In this document: piece by piece, positions 45,729-54,550 of the stretch | Position numbering within the stretch: position 1 is the stretch's first letter | How the letters are laid out: each line of letters opens with the position of its first letter | Origin: Leptobacterium sp964389205 | Lineage (GTDB): Bacteria > Bacteroidota > Bacteroidia > Flavobacteriales > Flavobacteriaceae | DNA: 64,000 nucleotides | Assembly (NCBI GenBank): GCA_964389205.1 | Contig: CAYMDH010000009.1 | Location: 25,423 to 89,422 of the forward strand | Direction of reading: 5' to 3' | The notes under the pieces: generated by a model | Databases searched by the model: none | What the model was told of the DNA's origin: nothing | Seen by the model: only the letters and a program-made list of their open reading frames with translations | Position numbers and translations under genes: made by a program

Positions 45729-47102
45729 ATGAAACATCTTAGCAAAATTTTAATTGCTATACTCCTTTTCGCAGGACTTAGCAATACGTATGCACAAGAC
45801 AAAAATAACCCTTGGTTAATTAGTGTTGGTATAAACGCTGTAGATTTCTTTCCTACTAACGAACCAGGTTTAGGCCGATGGTTCGATGAATTTTTTAATG
45901 CAGAAGATCATTTTAATTTCCTACCTACAGTATCTGTAGCCTCAGTTTCATATTATGTAGGAGACGGTTTTTCTGTAGGAGCGCGTGGAACATTAAACAG
46001 AATAGACCAGGTTGGTGATTTTGAAGTAGATGATTTATCATACTTTTCTTTAGATGCAACAATTAAGTACAACCTAAACGAATTTTTAAAGCTTGGTAAT
46101 TTCTTTGATCCATTTGTAGAAGTGGGCGGAGGATATACTTGGATTGACGAATTAGGAAACGGAACACTAAACGGAGGTTTAGGGTTCAACTTATGGTTTA
46201 CAGAAAATATTGGTCTTACATTTCAGTCAAGCTATAAGCATGTGTTTGACAGTGATGGAGTTACAGAAGGAGCTGCACCTCTTTTCCAACACATAGCTGG
46301 TGTAGCAATTAAATTTGGAGGTAGAGATACCGACGGAGACGGTATATTTGACAAAGAAGATGCATGTCCAGAAGTTGCAGGTTTACCTGCATTTAACGGA
46401 TGTCCTGATTCTGATGGAGATGGTATTGAAGATTCAAAGGATGCATGTCCAAACGAAGCAGGTTCTGCTGAGTTAAACGGATGCCCTGATTCTGACGGAG
46501 ATGGTATCGCTGATAAAGATGATGCATGTCCATCAGTTGCTGGATTAGCTGCTTTAAACGGATGTCCTGATTCTGACGGAGACGGTATTGCTGATAAAGA
46601 TGATGCATGTCCAAATGAAGCAGGTCCTCAAGCTAATAGAGGGTGCCCATGGCCAGATAAAGATAATGATGGTGTATTAGATAAAGATGATCAGTGTCCT
46701 GACGTTGCTGGAACTGTAGCTAACAATGGTTGCCCAGAAGTAACTGAAGAAGTACAGAAGCAATTAAATGACTATGCAAAAACAATCTTATTTGATACAG
46801 GTAGATCTTCTATCAAAGAAGAATCTGAAAAAGTATTAGCAGATATCATCAAGATATTAAATGAATATCCAAATGCTAAGTTTACTGTAGAAGGTCATAC
46901 AGATAGTGTTGGTAGTGAAAATCTAAACCAAAAATTATCTGACTCAAGAGCTAATTCAGTAAAAGATTTCTTAACAACAAACGGTGTTTCTTCTAGCAGA
47001 TTAACTGCAGCTGGTTACGGAGAATCTAAACCGATTGCTTCTAACAAAACTAGAGCAGGAAGAACTCAAAACAGAAGAGTTGAAATCAACTTAGTTAAAT
47101 AA
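45729..47102 (+). CDS. OmpA family outer-membrane protein with thrombospondin type-3 repeats
   Basis: A 457-residue protein with a signal peptide (cleaved near YAQD), an eight-strand barrel (about residues 25-200), an acidic calcium-binding TSP3 repeat region (about 200-340, repeating DSDGDGI and DACP) and a C-terminal OmpA peptidoglycan-binding domain (about 345-457, VEGHTDSVGSENLNQKLSDS). Such proteins are abundant surface and cell-wall anchors in Flavobacteriaceae. It has a near-consensus promoter and its own terminator, so it is monocistronic and probably highly expressed. Confidence 0.94.
   Translation: MKHLSKILIAILLFAGLSNTYAQDKNNPWLISVGINAVDFFPTNEPGLGRWFDEFFNAEDHFNFLPTVSVASVSYYVGDGFSVGARGTLNRIDQVGDFEVDDLSYFSLDATIKYNLNEFLKLGNFFDPFVEVGGGYTWIDELGNGTLNGGLGFNLWFTENIGLTFQSSYKHVFDSDGVTEGAAPLFQHIAGVAIKFGGRDTDGDGIFDKEDACPEVAGLPAFNGCPDSDGDGIEDSKDACPNEAGSAELNGCPDSDGDGIADKDDACPSVAGLAALNGCPDSDGDGIADKDDACPNEAGPQANRGCPWPDKDNDGVLDKDDQCPDVAGTVANNGCPEVTEEVQKQLNDYAKTILFDTGRSSIKEESEKVLADIIKILNEYPNAKFTVEGHTDSVGSENLNQKLSDSRANSVKDFLTTNGVSSSRLTAAGYGESKPIASNKTRAGRTQNRRVEINLVK
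46404..46646 (+). repeat. Tandem 81-base repeats encoding TSP3 units
   Basis: Three consecutive copies of an 81-base (27-codon) unit start at 46404, 46485 and 46566, each beginning CCTGATTCTGA and encoding PDSDGDGI plus a DACP motif. They are in frame in the ompA-like gene and are a likely place for copy-number change. Confidence 0.85.
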
Positions 47103-47132
47103 AGCATACAAAGTATTTTTATACTTGAATAG

Positions 47133-47165
47133 AAAAACGCTCTGGATATCCAGAGCGTTTTTTAT
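47133..47165 (+). terminator. Strong intrinsic terminator after ompA-like gene
   Basis: AAACGCTCTGG, ATAT and CCAGAGCGTTT form a nearly perfect palindromic hairpin, with A before and T after, so it may work in both directions. Confidence 0.85.
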
Positions 47166-47206
47166 TTTTATTACATTTATTCTTTTCGTAGTAATTTTTC
47201 AAATAG

Positions 47207-49972
47207 ATGAAATCATTTTTAGAGGAGGTAGCTGAAGACATATTAAAAATGCCTTATAAATTAAATGATTTTGTATGCATTTTACCCAGTAAAAGAGCAG
47301 GTATATTTTTAAAAAATGAACTTTTAAAACGTACAACGAAAACATCATTTGGCCCTGTTATTCATAGTATTGAAGATTTTGTTCAAGAACTATCCGGAAT
47401 TAAACTAGCATCCAGTACATTATTACTTTTTGAATTTTATCAAACCTACATAGAATTAACGCCAGAAAAGGAACGAGAAGATTTCTATACGTTCTCAAAA
47501 TGGGCAACCACAATGATACAAGACTTTAATGAAATTGATCGTTATTTAATCCCTCCTGATAAAATTTTCTCTTATCTAGCGTCAATAAAAGAATTGGATC
47601 ACTGGTATTTGCAAGAACAAAAAACAGAACTTCAAAAGAATTATATAAAATTTTGGAATACACTTAAAACATATTATCATGCATTTAGAGAACGACTCAT
47701 TGAAATGCAAATTGGATATCAAGGCCTTATTTATAGAAAAGCAGTAGAAGGTTTAGCATTATATATTAAAAATCACTCTTTTAAAAAACATATATTTATA
47801 GGATTTAACGCCTTAAATAAGGCAGAATCTACTATTATAGAAGAATTTTTAAATGTAGAAAATGCAGATATCTTTTGGGATATTGATTCTCATTTTCTTA
47901 AAGATTCTATTCATGATGCAGGCTTGTTTATGCGACATTATAAAAAATCATGGAAGCATTACCAAGAACACCCTTTTAAAAATATATCTAAACACTTTTC
48001 AGAGAAGAAGAAAATTAAAATTATTGGGACCCCTAAAAATATAGGACAAACCAAATATATTGGAAATTTACTTAAAGAATTAAAACAAAAAGACACAAGC
48101 TTAAATAGTACTGCAATAGTACTTGGTAATGAATCATTATTAATGCCTATGGTAGCGACTATACCTTCAGAAATAGGTGTGGTTAATATCACAAGTGGAT
48201 TCCCTTTGAGTTTAAGCCCTGTAGCTTCTTTTTTTAACCTTCTTTTTGAAATGTTAGAGAACAATAGTGAGAATGGATGGTATTATAAATATGTTATCGA
48301 CTTTTTATCACATCCGCTTGCTAGAATTTTATTTACGCACACTTCAGAAGATTATGCTTCTGTTATTACAAAAAAAATACACGAAGAAAATGTAGTTTAT
48401 ATCGATTTAAATTTTATTGAAAATATACTTTCAAAAGAATTATATTCACTCATCAATTATTGTTTCTTTTCTGAGAAGAATACAAGTATTGAGCAAATTA
48501 TAAAAAAATGCCTTCAATTAATTTTAAAACTAAAAACACATTATAATGATCAGGAAACAAATCCATTATTCTTAGAGTATTTATACCGTTTTTATGAAGT
48601 GTTTAATCAAATAGACCTATTAAACAGCACCTATAAGTCCATCCACCATCTAAAAGCGCTCAAAGGTATCTATAAAGAGTTTTTACTTCAAGAAAGTGTA
48701 GATTTTCAAGGAGAACCTCTGGAAGGATTACAATTAATGGGAGTCCTGGAAAGTAGAAATTTAGATTTTGAAACTATTATTATATCATCTGTAAATGAAG
48801 GTGTTTTACCTTCAGGAAAGAGTGATGGTTCTTTTATCTCATTTGATGTTAAAAATAGCTTTGGACTTCCTACATACAAAGAAAAAGATGCAATTTATGC
48901 CTATCATTTCTATCACCTCCTACAACGTGCAAAGAATATATATTTATTATATAATACAGAACCAGACGTATTAGAAGGAAGTGAGAAAAGCAGATTTTTA
49001 ATGCAACTATTGTTAGATAAACTACCCTCGCATCAAATTGAAGAAACGATCGCTAGCCCTGATACTATATTTCAACAAAAATACCCAATAGAGATCGCAA
49101 AAAACCCTGCAATTATTGCTACTTTAAAAGAAGTTGCGAATAAAGGGTTTTCACCTACATCTTTGACAAATTATATAAGAAACCCATTAGATTTTTACTA
49201 TCAGACAATATTAGGGGTTAAAAACCAGGAAGAAATTGAAGAAACAGTAGCTGCGAATACTTTAGGGACAGTTGTTCACAATACCTTAGAAGAATTTTAC
49301 AAACCCTTAGAAGGTCAAAAATTGACATTAGAAATGTTAACCTCTATGGAACTACGAGTTGAAGAATTTGTTACCATACAGTTTAAAGATGTCTATAAAA
49401 GCGGCGATATGACTAGAGGGAAAAATTTAATCATATTCAATATTGCTATTAACTATATCAAAAAATTCTTAAAACAAGAAAAAGAAGCGTTAAAGAAAGG
49501 AGCAAATATTACAATACTTCATATTGAAAGTGATTTAAGAATTCCTGTAACACTTCCAGAGTTAAATACGCCTATTTTTTTAAGAGGAAAAGTAGACCGT
49601 GTAGATAAGAAAGATGGCATACTTAGAATTATAGATTATAAGACAGGAAAAGTGCAACGAAGTGATGTTGAAATTATAGATTGGGAATTATTAACTTCAG
49701 ATTATAAGTACAGTAAAGCTTTTCAGGTATTGGCATATGCTTATATGCTTCATAAGGATATTCAAGGTGATATAGAAGGAGGAATAATTTCTTTTAAAAA
49801 TACGCAAAGCGGGTTTTTAAAATTTGCAAAAAAAGATAAGCCAGGAGCCTATGCAAAGAGAGAGGTATTAATTACAGATCAAACTCATAAGAATTTCTTA
49901 GAAGAGCTAAAAAAATTAATTTTAGAAATTTTCAACCCAGAAATCTCTTTCTTAGAAAAAGAAGTCAATTAA
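47207..49972 (+). CDS. AddB-like PD-(D/E)XK nuclease
   Basis: A 921-residue protein. The N-terminus has CILPSKRAGIFLKNELL, a helicase-like fold usual for AddB, and later LQLMGVLESRNLDFETIIIS and VNEGVLPSGK. The C-terminus has a RecB-type nuclease: PTSLTNYIRNPLDFYYQTIL and LRIIDYKTGKVQ. It is the expected partner of the AddA-like protein at 41266. The stop overlaps the next start by one base. Confidence 0.88.
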   Translation: MKSFLEEVAEDILKMPYKLNDFVCILPSKRAGIFLKNELLKRTTKTSFGPVIHSIEDFVQELSGIKLASSTLLLFEFYQTYIELTPEKEREDFYTFSKWATTMIQDFNEIDRYLIPPDKIFSYLASIKELDHWYLQEQKTELQKNYIKFWNTLKTYYHAFRERLIEMQIGYQGLIYRKAVEGLALYIKNHSFKKHIFIGFNALNKAESTIIEEFLNVENADIFWDIDSHFLKDSIHDAGLFMRHYKKSWKHYQEHPFKNISKHFSEKKKIKIIGTPKNIGQTKYIGNLLKELKQKDTSLNSTAIVLGNESLLMPMVATIPSEIGVVNITSGFPLSLSPVASFFNLLFEMLENNSENGWYYKYVIDFLSHPLARILFTHTSEDYASVITKKIHEENVVYIDLNFIENILSKELYSLINYCFFSEKNTSIEQIIKKCLQLILKLKTHYNDQETNPLFLEYLYRFYEVFNQIDLLNSTYKSIHHLKALKGIYKEFLLQESVDFQGEPLEGLQLMGVLESRNLDFETIIISSVNEGVLPSGKSDGSFISFDVKNSFGLPTYKEKDAIYAYHFYHLLQRAKNIYLLYNTEPDVLEGSEKSRFLMQLLLDKLPSHQIEETIASPDTIFQQKYPIEIAKNPAIIATLKEVANKGFSPTSLTNYIRNPLDFYYQTILGVKNQEEIEETVAANTLGTVVHNTLEEFYKPLEGQKLTLEMLTSMELRVEEFVTIQFKDVYKSGDMTRGKNLIIFNIAINYIKKFLKQEKEALKKGANITILHIESDLRIPVTLPELNTPIFLRGKVDRVDKKDGILRIIDYKTGKVQRSDVEIIDWELLTSDYKYSKAFQVLAYAYMLHKDIQGDIEGGIISFKNTQSGFLKFAKKDKPGAYAKREVLITDQTHKNFLEELKKLILEIFNPEISFLEKEVN

Positions 49973-50826
49973 TGAAAAGTATGAATAAAAAGAATTGTGT
50001 TCTAAAAGGGAAGCATGGAAAACCAATAGTAGCCGATATCTACATTAAAAATGTTGAAGAAAAAAAACCTGTTGTTATTTTTTGTCATGGGTATAAAGGA
50101 TTTAAAGATTGGGGTAGTTGGGAATTAACTGCAGAAGCATTTGCAAATGCTGGCTTTTGCTTTATAAAATTCAATTTTTCACACAATGGAGGGACAATAG
50201 AAGAACCTATTGATTTTCCTGACTTAGAGGCATTTGGGCATAATAATTATATAAAAGAACTAGATGATCTAGAAATCGTAATAGATTGGGTAACCCATAC
50301 TAATTTTGAATTCGCCAAGTTAATAGATTTAAAAAAAACAGCAATTATTGGTCATTCTAGAGGAGGTGGTATTGTAACGATTAAAGCCAATGAAGATGCC
50401 AGAGTAACTCATGTAATTTCTTGGGCCGGAGTTAGTAATTATGCTGTGCGTTTTGGAAGTGCTGAAAAAATTGCTCAATGGAAAAAAGAAGGTATTATGT
50501 ATGTTCAAAATGGAAGAACTAAACAACAAATGCCTCATTATTATCAATTTTTTGAAAATTTCAAAGAAAATGAAACTCGTTTAACAATTAAAAATGCAGT
50601 GAGTAACCTAAAAATCCCCTACTTAATTGTACACGGCGATACAGATGAGACTGTAGCATTAAACAATGCCAAAGATCTCCAAAACTGGTATTCAGAAAGT
50701 GAGTTGTTTGTAGTCAAAAATGCAAACCATGTCTTTGGAGGGAAACATCCTTGGGATCAAAAAGAACTACCAGAACAATTAGCCTTAATTGTAGAAAAAA
50801 GCATAGATTTTATTAAAAATAATTAA
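49972..50826 (+). CDS. Alpha/beta hydrolase
   Basis: A 284-residue enzyme. Oxyanion region IFCHGYKGFKDWGSW, nucleophile Ser in IIGHSRGGGIV, Asp in VHGDTDETV and His in NANHVFGG form a complete catalytic triad. It resembles the prolyl-oligopeptidase/dienelactone-hydrolase branch. No signal peptide. It overlaps the AddB-like stop by one base, so it is translationally coupled, but a repair role is not implied. Confidence 0.88.
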   Translation: MKSMNKKNCVLKGKHGKPIVADIYIKNVEEKKPVVIFCHGYKGFKDWGSWELTAEAFANAGFCFIKFNFSHNGGTIEEPIDFPDLEAFGHNNYIKELDDLEIVIDWVTHTNFEFAKLIDLKKTAIIGHSRGGGIVTIKANEDARVTHVISWAGVSNYAVRFGSAEKIAQWKKEGIMYVQNGRTKQQMPHYYQFFENFKENETRLTIKNAVSNLKIPYLIVHGDTDETVALNNAKDLQNWYSESELFVVKNANHVFGGKHPWDQKELPEQLALIVEKSIDFIKNN

Positions 50827-50845
50827 TTGTAAAAAACCGATGATG

Positions 50846-50919
50846 TGGAGCATATCGGATTCGAACCGATGACCCCTACGCTGCCAGCGTAGTGCTCTAG
50901 CCAACTGAGCTAATGCCCC
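50846..50919 (-). tRNA. tRNA-Ala (GGC)
   Basis: Read on the minus strand: acceptor GGGGCAT pairs with ATGCTCC, D-arm GCTC/GAGC, anticodon stem CTACG/CGTAG with loop CTGGCAG (anticodon GGC at 50885-50883), and T-arm ATCGG-TTCGAAT-CCGAT. 74 bases, with no encoded CCA. It lies between the hydrolase gene and the Usp gene. Confidence 0.95.
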
Positions 50920-50924
50920 ATAAA

Positions 50925-51713
50925 TTATAGCTTTCCTACAAGAATTAATACGGGAATTTTACAGTGGAATTCTTCTTTAGAGATGGTGTTCTTTTCCCAA
51001 AGTTTCTTAAAAAACCCTCTTTTTCTTCTAAAAACACAAAGTAAATCGGGCTCATTTTTATGAAAATGTTCTAACACTCCTTGAAAAGTAGTAGCGTTTT
51101 CTGTAGTTGTAATCTCTCCTAAAGCTTGTAATTTGGGATTTATAATTAAATCTTCAGCTTTGTGCTTAGGAGTTTTCACCATCAAGAGACGAATATTTAA
51201 ATCAAAAGCATCTCTTAATTCTTTTATAGGCTTTAAAACCTTTTTTCTTTTTAAAATCCCAGATTTAAATGCTAATAAAGCAGAAGATGGTTTAGAAAAT
51301 GTATACTCGCAAGGCACAATGAGAGAAGGAATCTCTGTACGTTTAATAATACTTCCTGAAACATTATCTAGAAAAACATTACTTTTCATGGTGCTGTTAG
51401 ATTCTAAAATTACAAGATCTATTTTTAATTCTTTTACAATATCTTCAATAACATCTACCAAATTTCCTTTAGCGGTAATGGTAGCAATCTCTATATCTTT
51501 AGTATTTACCTTTGAAACAATCTCAATTATATGAGTCTTAGTTTCACGCTCAAGAATATCATTGATGTTGATAATGCTTCCTGCTCTTGAAACTACATTA
51601 TAATCACCTAGTACATATACTTTTGCTTTAAAATGTTTAGCAAAATCAATTGCGTATTGTAACGTACTTTCTATTTGAACAGAAGCAGCGACAGGGACTA
51701 AAATATTTTTCAT
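50925..51713 (-). CDS. Universal stress protein family, tandem-domain
   Basis: A 262-residue protein from the ATG at 51713 (MKNILVPVAASVQ). The frame remains open to an ATG at 51944, but the extra 77 residues are hydrophobic junk across the divergent promoter region and overlap the GNAT gene, so I reject them. The first UspA-like domain is at about 1-140; a second, more diverged domain fills the rest. Ends five bases from the tRNA. Typical USP roles are stress survival; specific ligand unknown. Confidence 0.85.
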   Translation of the reverse strand: MKNILVPVAASVQIESTLQYAIDFAKHFKAKVYVLGDYNVVSRAGSIININDILERETKTHIIEIVSKVNTKDIEIATITAKGNLVDVIEDIVKELKIDLVILESNSTMKSNVFLDNVSGSIIKRTEIPSLIVPCEYTFSKPSSALLAFKSGILKRKKVLKPIKELRDAFDLNIRLLMVKTPKHKAEDLIINPKLQALGEITTTENATTFQGVLEHFHKNEPDLLCVFRRKRGFFKKLWEKNTISKEEFHCKIPVLILVGKL

Positions 51714-51855
51714 CAGCTTAAATTTATTTTTTATAAAAATGACATAAATAATCTTTATATCATACTTCTTGATGTTTAAAGTAAGAATGCAGTTTATTTG
51801 GTCAGTCTTTTTTATTTTTATACTATCAAAAATACGTAAAAAGAAATAATTTATA

Positions 51856-52359
51856 ATGAATATTCGCCTTGCTAATTCTTTAGATATTGACATCGTATTA
51901 CAGATCACTAAAGCATGTAATCTCTTTATGCGTTCTAAAGGCATTTATCAATGGACAGAAAAATACCCATCTTATGAAGTTTTTGAAAAAGATTTAGAAA
52001 GGAACGAACTCTATGTTTTAGAAAACAAAGAGCGAATAATTGGTTGTATTGTTATTTCTACAGTAATAGATGAAGTGTATAAACCTGTAAAATGGCTTAC
52101 GACCAATAAACATAATATATATATACATCGAATTGCAATTCATCCAGAGGAACAACGAAAAGGATATGCTCAAAAGTTAATGGATTTCGCAGAAGGTCAT
52201 GCTTATAAAAAAGGAGCAGTTTCAGTTCGTTTAGATACATTTAGTCAAAATACTAGAAATCAAAAATTTTATGAAATTAGAGGGTACCAGCGTTTAGAAA
52301 GTATTGCATTTCCAGCACAAAGAGAACATCCTTTTTATTGCTATGAGAAAGTATTTTAA
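51856..52359 (+). CDS. GNAT family N-acetyltransferase
   Basis: A 167-residue acetyltransferase with the coenzyme A-binding motif A (IHRIAIHPEEQRKGYAQKLM) and FYEIRGYQR near the C-terminus, both typical of GNAT proteins. The substrate is unknown. Divergent from the universal stress protein gene, with a 142-base gap. Confidence 0.88.
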   Translation: MNIRLANSLDIDIVLQITKACNLFMRSKGIYQWTEKYPSYEVFEKDLERNELYVLENKERIIGCIVISTVIDEVYKPVKWLTTNKHNIYIHRIAIHPEEQRKGYAQKLMDFAEGHAYKKGAVSVRLDTFSQNTRNQKFYEIRGYQRLESIAFPAQREHPFYCYEKVF

Positions 52360-52429
52360 AGTGAATTTTTAATAATGACTAATATTATATTATGCTTATA
52401 ATCAAATAGATAGATATTTTTGAAGTGTT

Positions 52430-52621
52430 AATAAACACTTTTTTCATTTTCGCAACACTTTTTACAACTTACACAACAAATTTTTTAAATTTTGTAAAGA
52501 TGATTGTATGTTTGAACTGTCAAAATGGTCATAGTAATATTGTAAGTAAGACATTAAGGCGTCAAAACATTAATTACTATAGTTAAAAAAAGCTTCGAAT
52601 TTTATTTTTGGAGCTTTTTTT
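52430..52621 (+). ncRNA. Putative small RNA unit A with upstream element
   Basis: The unit has CACAAC at 52472-52477, a -7 box TATGTTTG at 52507-52514, a start region sharing AACTGTCAAAATGGT with unit B, and a terminator (A-rich arm plus GCTTC at 52586-52596, pairing with GGAGCTTTTTT at 52610-52620). The implied transcript is about 100 bases. No credible open frame lies inside. Confidence 0.5.
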
Positions 52622-52629
52622 ATACCCAC

Positions 52630-52825
52630 TTAATTCCTTTTTTAACAACTTTGTAGCTTTCACCACAACTTTTGCTCAATTCACAACATTAATTTTAGAA
52701 ATAGACACTCGTATTGTATGTTTGAAGTGTCAAAATGGTAATAATGATGATAGCAAAATGTCTCAAACTAAAAGCTATCTCAAAAAAATTCTAAACCTCA
52801 GGTCCTACTTCCTGAGGTTTTTTCT
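52630..52825 (+). ncRNA. Putative small RNA unit B, relative of unit A
   Basis: CACAAC (52682-52687), TATGTTTG (52717-52724) and AAGTGTCAAAATGGT follow the same spacing as unit A: 29 bases between the first two in both. The downstream body differs and ends in its own terminator, AAACCTCAGG paired with CCTGAGGTTT (52793-52802 and 52811-52820) and a T run. The transcript would be about 95 bases. Confidence 0.5.
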
Positions 52826-53224
52826 TTTCATTTTTTTCTTGACAAAAAAACGAAATAAAAAAGTCAAGAAGATTTTGTTCTCTCCTTGAGGGGATAAAAC
52901 AAGAGGAGTGATAACTAAAAGAAGCATTAAAATATGTTTTCAACATGACGCATTTTCGCTTGTTTTACAGCTAGTTCTTTAAAACCTTCGCTTTACTTTC
53001 TAAGAAATTGTTGATTAAAACGAAAATATGATTTGTATTTTGAATGATGAGCCAGATGATAGAAGCTGCCTATAAAGCATTTTACGAAGTAAAAGTGAAA
53101 TAAGTGACGCTGTATTAAAACTTTCTTTAGACATTTTAAACAATAAACTTCATACTATAATTTTCTGTTTTATGAATATCTTTGGATTTAATAAAAGGCA
53201 TAACTTATAAACAGACAGATTCAT
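52826..53224. repeat. Gene-free spacer with diverged dispersed repeat pieces
   Basis: After unit B comes A/T-rich sequence. Bases 52933-53028 match the repeat family seen at 20581 and 55388 in blocks such as GTTTTCAACATGACGCA and GCTTGTTTTACAGCTAGTTC. Bases 53035-53110 resemble 55325-55341 and 55620-55660 (TTTGTATTTTGAATGA, TATAAAGCATTTT). No gene. Confidence 0.65.
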
Positions 53225-54550
53225 TTGACTTCCAAAATTTCCTTTAAAGAAATTAATCGCCTAGCCATCCCCGCTATTGTCGCAGGTATTGCAGAACCGC
53301 TCATATCATTAACAGATATTGCTATTATAGGAAATGTAAAAGAAAATCCGGTGGAGGCATTGGCAGCGGCAGGTATTGTAGGTTCTTTTTTATCTGCTAT
53401 TGTCTGGATTGTTGCGCAAACTAAAACAGCAATCTCTTCTATTGTTTCACAGCATTTAGGAGCTAATAAACTAGAAGAAGTACGAACCTTGGTTCCTCAA
53501 GCTATTCTCTTTAATTTTTTGTTGAGTTTACTTATTTATATTGTTACTTCTTTTTTTGCTAACGCTATTTTTAGCGCTTATAATGCAGAGGGTCTTATTC
53601 TAAATTATGCAGCAGATTACTATCAAATTCGAGCAATTGGATATCCATTAACCTTAGTGACTTTTGGCGTTTTCGGGGTGCTTAGAGGGCTTCAAAACAC
53701 ATTATGGGCTATGAAATGTAGTATTGTTGGAGCTCTTATAAATGTAGCGCTTGATTATGTTTTAGTGTATGGAATTGAAGGAGTTGTTCCAGCAATGCAT
53801 TTAAAAGGAGCTGCGTATGCAAGTTTGATAGCTCAATTAATTATGATGTTGATGGCTTTCTACTTCTTTTTCAAGAAAACAGATTTTAAATTAAGATTGT
53901 CTAGAAAGCTAAACCCACAAATGAAGGTTTTAGTAAAAATGAGTCTTAATCTTTTTATACGTACTGCAGCTCTTAATTTTGCTATTTACCTTGCGAATGC
54001 TTATGCAACAGATTATGGTAAAAATTATATTGCAGCACAAAGTATTTTGATGAATATCTGGTTATTCTTTTCCTTTTTTATAGATGGATATGCAAATGCA
54101 GGGAATGCAATTTCCGGAAAACTTTTAGGGGCTAGATCTTATAAAAAACTTTGGATATTAAGTATTGATATTAGTAAATACTCAGTTGTGATAGCTCTCA
54201 TTTTAATGGGAGTTTGCGGATTATTGTATAATCAAATAGGACTTATTTTTAATAAAGACACTATTGTTTTAGGGTTGTTTTCATCTGTTTTTTGGATGGT
54301 TTTGGTCATGCAACCCATTAGCGCCATTGCTTTTATGTTTGATGGAATTTTCAAAGGACTGGGAGAAGTCAAATATTTGAGAAATGTTTTATTGGGGGCT
54401 ACTTTTTTAGGTTTTATTCCCACATTATTTATAGCCAATTATTTTAATTTAAAACTATATGCTATTTGGATCTCATTTGTTATTTGGATGCTTATTAGAT
54501 CGAGTGCTTTGATTATTAAATTTAGAAGGAAGTATTTAAATAAAGTATAA
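53225..54550 (+). CDS. MATE family efflux transporter
   Basis: A 441-residue inner-membrane protein with 12 predicted helices, starting at a TTG (53225). The N-terminal INRLAIPAIVAGIAEPLISL and IIGNVKENPVEALAAAGIVG match the DinF-like branch of MATE transporters. The family exports cationic drugs or metabolites by sodium or proton antiport. It lies alone between two repeat-bearing spacers. Confidence 0.9.
   Translation: MTSKISFKEINRLAIPAIVAGIAEPLISLTDIAIIGNVKENPVEALAAAGIVGSFLSAIVWIVAQTKTAISSIVSQHLGANKLEEVRTLVPQAILFNFLLSLLIYIVTSFFANAIFSAYNAEGLILNYAADYYQIRAIGYPLTLVTFGVFGVLRGLQNTLWAMKCSIVGALINVALDYVLVYGIEGVVPAMHLKGAAYASLIAQLIMMLMAFYFFFKKTDFKLRLSRKLNPQMKVLVKMSLNLFIRTAALNFAIYLANAYATDYGKNYIAAQSILMNIWLFFSFFIDGYANAGNAISGKLLGARSYKKLWILSIDISKYSVVIALILMGVCGLLYNQIGLIFNKDTIVLGLFSSVFWMVLVMQPISAIAFMFDGIFKGLGEVKYLRNVLLGATFLGFIPTLFIANYFNLKLYAIWISFVIWMLIRSSALIIKFRRKYLNKV

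Noticed and set aside
46393..46614. Antisense frame with repeats inside the ompA-like gene
   Set aside because: Mirror of the 81-base TSP3 coding repeats; low complexity.
46404..46646. Regular repeats as a CRISPR array
   Set aside because: The repeats are contiguous, in frame and encode TSP3 units; there are no spacers.
51714..51944. N-terminal extension of the universal stress protein
   Set aside because: Runs through the divergent gap and into the GNAT gene; the family begins at MKNILVP.
52608..52889. A 93-codon frame across the small RNA unit B
   Set aside because: Crosses two terminators and a promoter, with no recognisable domain; a chance frame in A/T-rich DNA.
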